Source: Trichomonas vaginalis G3
Lineage: Eukaryota > Parabasalia > Trichomonadida > Trichomonadidae
Direction: 5' to 3'
NCBI RefSeq assembly: GCF_026262505.1
Contig: NC_067206.1
Location: 10,807,507 to 10,871,506, forward strand
DNA: 64,000 bases
The position numbers and the translations under genes were made by a program. Positions 58,917 through 64,000 of this stretch are shown here, piece by piece. The notes under the pieces were generated by a model. The model saw only the letters and a list, made by a program, of their open reading frames with translations. It was not told where the DNA came from and ran no database searches. Positions within the stretch are counted from its first letter, which is position 1; every line of letters begins with the position of its first letter.

Positions 58917-59201
58917 ATGACAGAACAAAAGCAACTCATACAAATCGAAAAATATAACAAACATACATTTAAACATTTATTCTTCCTTCCTGAGTATAAC
59001 ATGTTCTTTACACTTCATCCTAGACCAGTAGATTATACATTGACTGTGTATAAAGATTGTCATGGTAGTTTTATAAAAACTTATGATGATGAAGGTAATT
59101 TAACAAGATTATGCATTTCAAAACTTGAGAAACTTTATGACTTCAAGTATGACTACAATAGAGTTAACATTGACGATGAAGATATAGAAGAAAATTTATG
59201 A
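58917..59201 (+). CDS. Copy 2: terminal-repeat gene, right copy (94 residues)
   Basis: Same protein as 37954-38238 except DDEGNLTRL for DDEGKLTRL. Both copies are intact, so the duplication is recent or kept alike by exchange between the two ends. Confidence 0.6.
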   Translation: MTEQKQLIQIEKYNKHTFKHLFFLPEYNMFFTLHPRPVDYTLTVYKDCHGSFIKTYDDEGNLTRLCISKLEKLYDFKYDYNRVNIDDEDIEENL

Positions 59202-59407
59202 GAACGTTTATTTTTTTCATTAGTGAGTTCGTTAGCGAAGTCGTTAGCGAGGTGAAGTGCTTGGCGGTTTTGTAAATATTTAAGGTTAAGTTGGTGTTGT
59301 TGTTTGTGTTGTAAAATATACGTTAACGGTTTTGTAAAGTGTCAAATTCACATATCATGGGTAAGTAGGTGCGCAGTGCCACCATACCCAACTAACCCAT
59401 ACTAACT

Positions 59408-59412
59408 ATATT
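59408..59412. repeat. Target site duplication ATATT, right of inner copy 2
   Basis: Partner of 37743-37747. Host reading resumes here in the frame that is open on the left side. Confidence 0.88.
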
Positions 59413-59929
59413 GAATACAATTCCTGTTTCTCAATTATCCTGCGATTTTACGAAAATTGCCAATCAATGTCTCGATTTACTTCAAAATTCAACAGCAAAT
59501 GCTACTATAGAGAATGTATTGGTCATTGTCTCAAAGATAGGTGGCGAATTAAAGGTAGGAGATGAAAAAACAACGATAACCTTCAAAGATGTTTCAATTG
59601 ACATTGATTTTTCAACGTTATCGTCCAAAATATCGAGCAACAAGTTCCCTCTTCAGTTTGAACTCATCAAGCCACAAGACGGTTCTCTCGTTATTCAGCA
59701 GAAAGCAGAAACAATTACGAAATTTGTTGAAAGTTATGACCCAGAACTTGTTGTAGACATGTACGATAGGTACTCCAATGACAGTTATAGCGATAAAATG
59801 TCCGGAATCATCAGATCTCTCGCTAATTGTTCAAATTATTTGTTGTCAAAGTCAGAAAAGTTCAAATTGACACTGCGAAAGTATTGTTTCTCCAACATAA
59901 AAACAATTTACCACGCAGCAGATGTCTAG
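59408..59929 (+). pseudogene. Interrupted host gene, 3' part
   Basis: About 173 residues after the target duplication, in the frame of the 5' part at 37683. Regions: LSCDFTKIANQCLDLLQNS, a beta-like VLVIVSKIGGELKVGDEKTTITF, then VVDMYDRYSNDSYSDKMSGIIRSL and LRKYCFSNIKTIYHAADV. No family recognised. The uninterrupted host protein would be about 195 residues. Separated from its promoter by a 21.7-kb insertion, it is probably not expressed from this allele. Confidence 0.6.
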
Positions 59930-60116
59930 TTGATCTTTTCTCAGCTAGATTATTCTTTATGTATCAAAAAATGCGGAAAGGGGTTCATAAATGATACAAG
60001 AATTAAAAGAGATATGTTTTAAGAAACATTTAAAATATATAGCGCGATGCTCTAAAAAAATAAAAATAAAATAAATAAAAAAATAATATAAAACAATAAA
60101 TATCAAAATAAAAAAG
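59930..60116. other. Host intergenic region between convergent genes
   Basis: Very AT-rich, with an AAATAAA/AAAATAAAAT tract (60056-60112). No gene or clear element seen. Confidence 0.5.
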
Positions 60117-61490
60117 TTAATCTTCATCGAGCATGTCGTCTGCAGCCATCTTTGCAAGAAGTCTCTTTGCGTAATCCTGAGCGATATATGTATCTTGTGC
60201 GTCCTTGTCAATCTTAGCCTGCCACTCGAGTTTCTCTCTTTCTCTTTCTGCTGATTCTCTTTCTTTCTTTTCCTGAGCTTGCTTCCTCTGGAACTCGGCA
60301 ATTTCTTTCTGGTTCGCCAACTTTTGGAGTTCTCTCTTGTATGATTCTGCATCTGCTTCGTCGTTTGAGTAATCTGGGAATGCTTTCTTCTTCTTGTCTC
60401 TCTTGGCTGCTTCCTTCTTTTGGTTCTGAATTTTGACTGCTTCGAGCATGTCTTTCTTTCTTTCAGCGATCAATCGGTCTCTCTTTTCGGTCATTTCCTT
60501 GATGTGCTTGAGCTCCTTCTGGTACTCCTCTTCAAGCTGCTTTTCGAGGAAGTCCTCTTCGACCTTCTTGTTCGATGCTTGTCGAGCGGCTTCGGCATCG
60601 ATAAGAGCTTGTCTTGCAAGAAGTTTTTCTTGTTTCTTCTTGGCTTCAGCGCGCCTTCTCTCGTCTTCTTCGTCCATGTTTTTGATGGCCATATCGAGGA
60701 TCTTCTTGTCTTCTGCTTTCTCGATTTCGGCTTTGCGTTTCTTGAAAAATTCCATTTCTTTGTTTTGCTCCATTGCACGTTTGACTTCTTCTTTGGCTTT
60801 CTCCTTGCGCTGGCGCTCGATTTCTTTCGCTTTCTCTTCTTCTGTAATGTATTCTTTCCGTAAGAATAAATCATCCTCGAATTGCTCTTGCTTTTCGCGC
60901 ATTGTACGTTCCATCTTCTCTTCTCTCTGCTTCTTGAAGCCTTCCGCAACTTCAATGGCGCGTTGCTTACGTTCCCTGCGGATTTTTTCTTCATTGGCAA
61001 TCATTTGCTCGTATTTAGCTCTTGCCATCTCGTCTTCCTCGATTTGACGCTGCATCTCCATAATCTTACGACGCTCTGCAAAAGTTTCTTGTGCTTGGCG
61101 CTCCAATTGGACTTCATGAAGGAGAAGTTGGGCATTAACTGCACGAACTTCTGAGCGCTGTAAGAATCCTTTCTTCTTGGCTTCCGCTAATGTAGCTTGC
61201 TTTTTGAGTTTTTGGAATTTCTTTTCTTCTTCGTCGATTAATATTTTTCTCTGTTCTTCGGCTTCTTTTTCTTTTTGAAGGCGTGTTTGTCTGTCAAGTC
61301 TGTTTCTAGCTACTGTGTTTTGCCATCCAGAAACAAGCGTAACCGTCTTTTCATGACGGGTTCTGCTCATTTCAAGTTCCTGATCGATTCCTTTGGATTT
61401 GCGGGGCTGAGCACGCTCTTTAAGGAGCGCTAGTTGCTCGGGAGTCAGGATACTGTAATTGTGATCAGGAATAGGAACTGCTTGGGTCAT
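60117..61490 (-). CDS. Flagellar/ciliary coiled-coil protein, TPH domain (CFAP210/CFAP45-like)
   Basis: 457 residues, almost wholly charged coiled coil. The N-terminal ILTPEQLALLKERAQ and the motif LQRSEVRAVNAQLLLHEVQLERQAQ (quoted part: RAVNAQLLLHEVQLERQAQ) resemble the VRxxHxxLLLxEVxxERxxQ block of CFAP210/CCDC173-type microtubule inner proteins. The rest fits the trichohyalin/plectin-homology (TPH) domain. Such proteins lie inside doublet microtubules of axonemes, which suits a flagellate. Codon use is more GC-rich than neighbours, as in strongly expressed trichomonad genes. A TCAT initiator-like sequence touches the ATG. Confidence 0.65.
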   Translation of the reverse strand: MTQAVPIPDHNYSILTPEQLALLKERAQPRKSKGIDQELEMSRTRHEKTVTLVSGWQNTVARNRLDRQTRLQKEKEAEEQRKILIDEEEKKFQKLKKQATLAEAKKKGFLQRSEVRAVNAQLLLHEVQLERQAQETFAERRKIMEMQRQIEEDEMARAKYEQMIANEEKIRRERKQRAIEVAEGFKKQREEKMERTMREKQEQFEDDLFLRKEYITEEEKAKEIERQRKEKAKEEVKRAMEQNKEMEFFKKRKAEIEKAEDKKILDMAIKNMDEEDERRRAEAKKKQEKLLARQALIDAEAARQASNKKVEEDFLEKQLEEEYQKELKHIKEMTEKRDRLIAERKKDMLEAVKIQNQKKEAAKRDKKKKAFPDYSNDEADAESYKRELQKLANQKEIAEFQRKQAQEKKERESAEREREKLEWQAKIDKDAQDTYIAQDYAKRLLAKMAADDMLDED

Positions 61491-61533
61491 GATGAAAAAA
61501 AACGTATTAAAAATTTTGTGAATGCTACTCTTC

Positions 61534-61760
61534 GTTAGAAATCACTTTTTTCAAAATATTATTGCAATTGCTATGTACTCAAAAATATCTCATATAATTG
61601 CATGTGAATTTCAATCTAGAGTCGGAATACAAATTGATGAACTTGTAATTTCATATGGAGCATGTGCAAATGCAACTGATGAACTTCGAGTAGCAGACAC
61701 TCATATTGCAGCATATAATAACAATAAAGAAATAATCAAATTTCTTTTTTCACATTTATA
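61534..61760 (+). pseudogene. Ankyrin-repeat gene remnant
   Basis: An open frame with ACEFQSRVGIQIDELVISYGA and ADTHIAAYNNNKEIIKFLFSH. The second is a clear decayed ankyrin repeat of the kind abundant in trichomonads (consensus LHIAAxxNNKEIIEFLLSHGA). About one and a half repeats remain, with no start or partner repeats. It runs into the promoter of the next gene. Confidence 0.6.
61750..61754 (+). promoter_or_regulatory. Trichomonad initiator TCACA
   Basis: Exact match to the Trichomonas Inr consensus TCA(+1)YW. The A at 61752 lies 18 bases before the ATG at 61770. Confidence 0.65.
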
Positions 61761-61769
61761 TAGAACAAA

Positions 61770-63323
61770 ATGCTTCCAATTGAATTGATCTCGAATGTTC
61801 TTGCCGCCGTCCCAAAGTTAGTAAAAAAGATAAAAGTGTCAATGAATTATAAAGAAGAAGGATTGAAAAGCAGCAAAAATGTACTAGGAAAGAATACGCA
61901 AGCAGACTCAGTCGATATAACTGAATATCTAGTATCCAGTATGCAAGAACTTGTAATTTTTAATAATAACGAAGAATCTTATGATACATTTTTGCGAGAA
62001 TTTTTAACAGAATCATACTTTAACATCACATTACCGGAAATACCAGATCGAAAAGAAGATATTGAAATCATTCAAGAAAATCGCAAAAAAATCATTGATA
62101 AATTGAACGAAATTCGTAGTTTTTTAGAAAATTATGAAGCTATATCTTGTGATGACACCGAAAAATCAGGAATTGTTCAGATATTACTTGAATTGTCCAA
62201 ATATGATTTTCCATTAATTCAAGAAAATGCTTTGAGCACCTGCATGATGCTACTTGAGTTCAAAGATACATTTGAAAACGCATTTTTAGAGAATGATTTT
62301 GTCGAAGTTTGCGGATTTTTATTATTTGAATGCGAACTTAGTAGTGACTCATTTATTTTGATTGTTAATTCTCTTGGATTAATTTTAACTATTTCAAAAG
62401 ATATATGCTTTAATATTTTAGAGAAAATTCCAGTTAGATTTTTGATTGATTCTTCATTAAAATATAGCCATCGTTCGGAAGATGCAATTAGCGCAGTAGC
62501 ATATTACTCTGCCGAAAGTATTGTGAAAGGAGTTTTTCCATCTCAAGCTTTTGATATTTTGGAAGCTTTTGAAAAATCTATTGAAAAAGATATTGGAAAT
62601 TCTGCTTCTGATATAATAAGTCGTTTCCATTACATGATTGAGGACTGGCCGGATGATCTTGACTTAGGAATTTTACATCATCATGGAATTATTGGCCTAA
62701 TTAATTCGATTCTTTCAGAATCTGAAGCTATCGAGGATGTTCATGAACTCATTACTTTTGCAATTGATTGTATAACTTTGATGCTTCAAAAACATTTTAT
62801 TCCTGAAATTAATTTTGATCAAATTATTTTTTATACGTTTAATGGAACAACTGATCAACAAAAGTCATCTTTCAATCTATTAGCAGAATTGTTCAATGAA
62901 ATACCTGAATTATATCGCACACTTATTACGAATGAATATTTTCATGAAATATTTGAATATATCAAGACAAAGGCTATATCTGAAGTCAAAGGGCACTTTG
63001 TTATATTGTTATTTAGCTATCTTAGCAGTTTGGAACCTCAGGAAATTAATAAATTGATATTGGAAGATATTGAATTAATAGAATACTTTGAAGATCAGTT
63101 ACAATATAGAAAATACATTTCTTATTCAATTAAATCCCTTATCATCTGCATTGATTCTTCAAAATCCGGAGATTTCGGAGTTCGAGCTCTAATTCACCAA
63201 AAAATTGTTGATTTTGATGGCTGGGATGAGTTAGAAGATAATGAAAATGATAGTAAAAGCGAAGTTTCCGAGCTTTCAAGCCAATTACTGAATCTTGTTA
63301 ATTCGGAATTAAATGAAAATTAA
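61770..63323 (+). CDS. Armadillo/HEAT-like helical repeat protein
   Basis: 517 residues, almost all helix. Repeated pairs such as SGIVQILLELSKYDFPLIQENALST, FVEVCGFLLFECELSSDSFILIVNSLGLILTI (quoted in part) and GLINSILSESEAIEDVHELITFAIDCITLML have the hydrophobic spacing of ARM/HEAT repeats. The C-terminus is acidic (DELEDNENDSKSEVSELSS). This is the layout of a large family of uncharacterised trichomonad proteins. Probably a protein-binding scaffold; partner unknown. Looks whole. Confidence 0.65.
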   Translation: MLPIELISNVLAAVPKLVKKIKVSMNYKEEGLKSSKNVLGKNTQADSVDITEYLVSSMQELVIFNNNEESYDTFLREFLTESYFNITLPEIPDRKEDIEIIQENRKKIIDKLNEIRSFLENYEAISCDDTEKSGIVQILLELSKYDFPLIQENALSTCMMLLEFKDTFENAFLENDFVEVCGFLLFECELSSDSFILIVNSLGLILTISKDICFNILEKIPVRFLIDSSLKYSHRSEDAISAVAYYSAESIVKGVFPSQAFDILEAFEKSIEKDIGNSASDIISRFHYMIEDWPDDLDLGILHHHGIIGLINSILSESEAIEDVHELITFAIDCITLMLQKHFIPEINFDQIIFYTFNGTTDQQKSSFNLLAELFNEIPELYRTLITNEYFHEIFEYIKTKAISEVKGHFVILLFSYLSSLEPQEINKLILEDIELIEYFEDQLQYRKYISYSIKSLIICIDSSKSGDFGVRALIHQKIVDFDGWDELEDNENDSKSEVSELSSQLLNLVNSELNEN

Positions 63324-63738
63324 CTAACACTAAATATTGTTTGTAATTATTATAAAGAAATATTAATACATTAATTCTTCTAATTATTTCGATTATAAAC
63401 CCAAAATGTAATAAAATCATTTATTATGGCTTTTTATGAAAGTTTCCTAAGAAATAAGAAAGCACTCGAAGTAGTAAAAAGAACAGCTATCAGGAGAAAG
63501 CACGAATATTTCATAAGGTGCTGTCACCATTTCTAGCCTGAGAAAAGGATTCATATTTATGGTATAAACTTCTACGTATACATTTCATCAGGAGATATTC
63601 TAAATGCAATGCAGATCTAGCTATTTTAGAAAAAAGATTAAATGTTTTGTATTTTTCAGTGTTAGGTAATTGCAAATCAAAAGAATATTATGCATTTTTG
63701 AAATTGCTAAATGCCAAGTAGAGTAAACTATATATGCC
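63324..63738. other. Host intergenic region
   Basis: AT-rich. A 36-residue frame starts at 63426 (MAFYESFLRNKKALEVV), but it has no supporting features. Nothing else recognised. Confidence 0.4.
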
Positions 63739-64000
63739 TTACTTTGGTAAAATATCTTGTGAATCTATGCCATCTGCAAGCCCAGATATTGCCTTATAGC
63801 ATTCTCCAGCTTCATGAGATTCACTAAAATATGCAACAATATAACCATTTCGAATTTTTCTTGCAACAATCCCGTTGAAACTTCGAACTGCAATTAGATG
63901 CTTCATAGAATGATTAATTACTAAATATTCTTCATTTCTAAATTCTATTGTTGTGCCTATTTTCTTTTCAGGTTGCGTAATTAAGATAGAAATTTTTCCC
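63739..64000 (-). CDS. Profilin-like protein, C-terminal part (runs off right edge)
   Basis: 86 residues visible. The order of elements matches profilin: a strand ISILITQPEKKIGTTIEFRN (part), EEYLVINHSMKHLIAVRSF, GIVARKIRNGYIVAYF, then HEAGECYKAISGLADGI, the place of the PGxC and C-terminal helix of profilins. Profilin binds actin monomers and poly-proline. The N-terminus lies outside the window. A related small cytoskeletal fold cannot be excluded. Confidence 0.6.
   Translation of the reverse strand, partial: GKISILITQPEKKIGTTIEFRNEEYLVINHSMKHLIAVRSFNGIVARKIRNGYIVAYFSESHEAGECYKAISGLADGIDSQDILPK

Larger units (their letters stand above)
37748..59407 (-). mobile_element. Inner Maverick/Polinton copy 2, fossil
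   Basis: A 21.7-kb element with the same gene order as inner copy 1 but in the opposite orientation. The terminal inverted repeats start AGTTAGTATGGG, and the 5-bp duplication ATATT sits on each side. Most genes are nearly identical to copy 1; the integrases, for example, differ at about 2% of residues by eye. The terminal repeats are longer and largely different, and each contains a 94-residue gene. More broken than copy 1, with perhaps fifteen or more breaks. Confidence 0.93.
58748..59407. repeat. Right terminal inverted repeat of inner copy 2
   Basis: About 660 bp. It carries the second copy of the 94-residue gene. The inner boundary falls at the same AAGGAAGAGAG position as in copy 1, so the termini appear to have been exchanged at a homologous point. 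Confidence 0.88.

Noticed and set aside
60420-61047. Hydrophobic Ser/Phe-rich open frames antisense to the flagellar coiled-coil gene
   Set aside because: Typical antisense shadows of a K/E-rich coiled coil; no promoter or family support.
63426-63536. 36-residue frame starting MAFYESFLRNKK
   Set aside because: Short, no initiator at a proper distance, no recognisable motif.
1-64000. tRNA, rRNA and spliceosomal introns
   Set aside because: No cloverleaf with A/B boxes, rRNA-like block or trichomonad-type intron signal was recognised by eye; weak cases could be missed without a computed search.

Overview
The window looks like nuclear DNA of a trichomonad parabasalid, most likely Trichomonas vaginalis or a close relative. 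The reasons are intronless AT-rich host genes, a host-type initiator (TCAYW) just upstream of a start, an armadillo-like protein, ankyrin-repeat debris, a flagellar coiled-coil gene and, above all, very large Maverick/Polinton elements. About 59 of the 64 kb is three virus-like elements, all treated here as fossils.

Layout. (1) An OUTER Maverick/Polinton-like element enters from beyond the left edge and ends near 37.37 kb. Its visible parts are a Q/N/P-rich gene with a PCNA-binding-like peptide (2-331), a long coiled-coil gene (805-1848 and 23122-25464), a major capsid protein (25497-27107), a penton-like protein, an SF3 helicase, a packaging ATPase, a KilA-N gene and its companion, a tandem-repeat array, a structural protein and a divergent family B DNA polymerase segment. 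(2) INNER COPY 1 (1849-23121, about 21.3 kb) is nested in the outer coiled-coil gene. It has 5-bp target duplications (GCAAC), terminal inverted repeats of about 440-450 bp and about half a dozen breaks. (3) INNER COPY 2 (37748-59407, about 21.7 kb) is a close relative in the opposite orientation, sitting in a host gene. It has 5-bp target duplications (ATATT), terminal repeats of about 660-670 bp and perhaps fifteen or more breaks. (4) Host DNA lies at 37.37-37.75 kb and from 59.41 kb to the end: the interrupted gene, a cilia/flagella TPH-domain coiled-coil protein, an ankyrin remnant, an armadillo/HEAT-like gene and, at the right edge, a profilin-like gene.

How the parts fit. Each inner copy carries the Maverick set: protein-primed PolB, RVE integrase, FtsK/HerA-type packaging ATPase, double-jelly-roll major capsid protein and penton-like protein. 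Added to these are a long fibre with a phage-tail-like tip, a small membrane protein, small basic proteins, and a cluster of KilA-N and GIY-YIG-like genes. The outer element has only distant versions of the capsid, penton and ATPase genes, and it has a helicase that the inner copies lack. It nevertheless carries a KilA-N cassette almost identical to that of the inner copies, so a module appears to have moved between families.

The most interesting signals are that shared cassette, the strongly divergent fibre between otherwise near-identical copies, two families of small palindromic repeats (AGATCT-centred palindromes and twin triloop hairpins, the latter also inside reading frames), the different termini on nearly identical element bodies, and a pVI-like basic protein with an adenain-type site. 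No rRNA, tRNA or CRISPR array was recognised.
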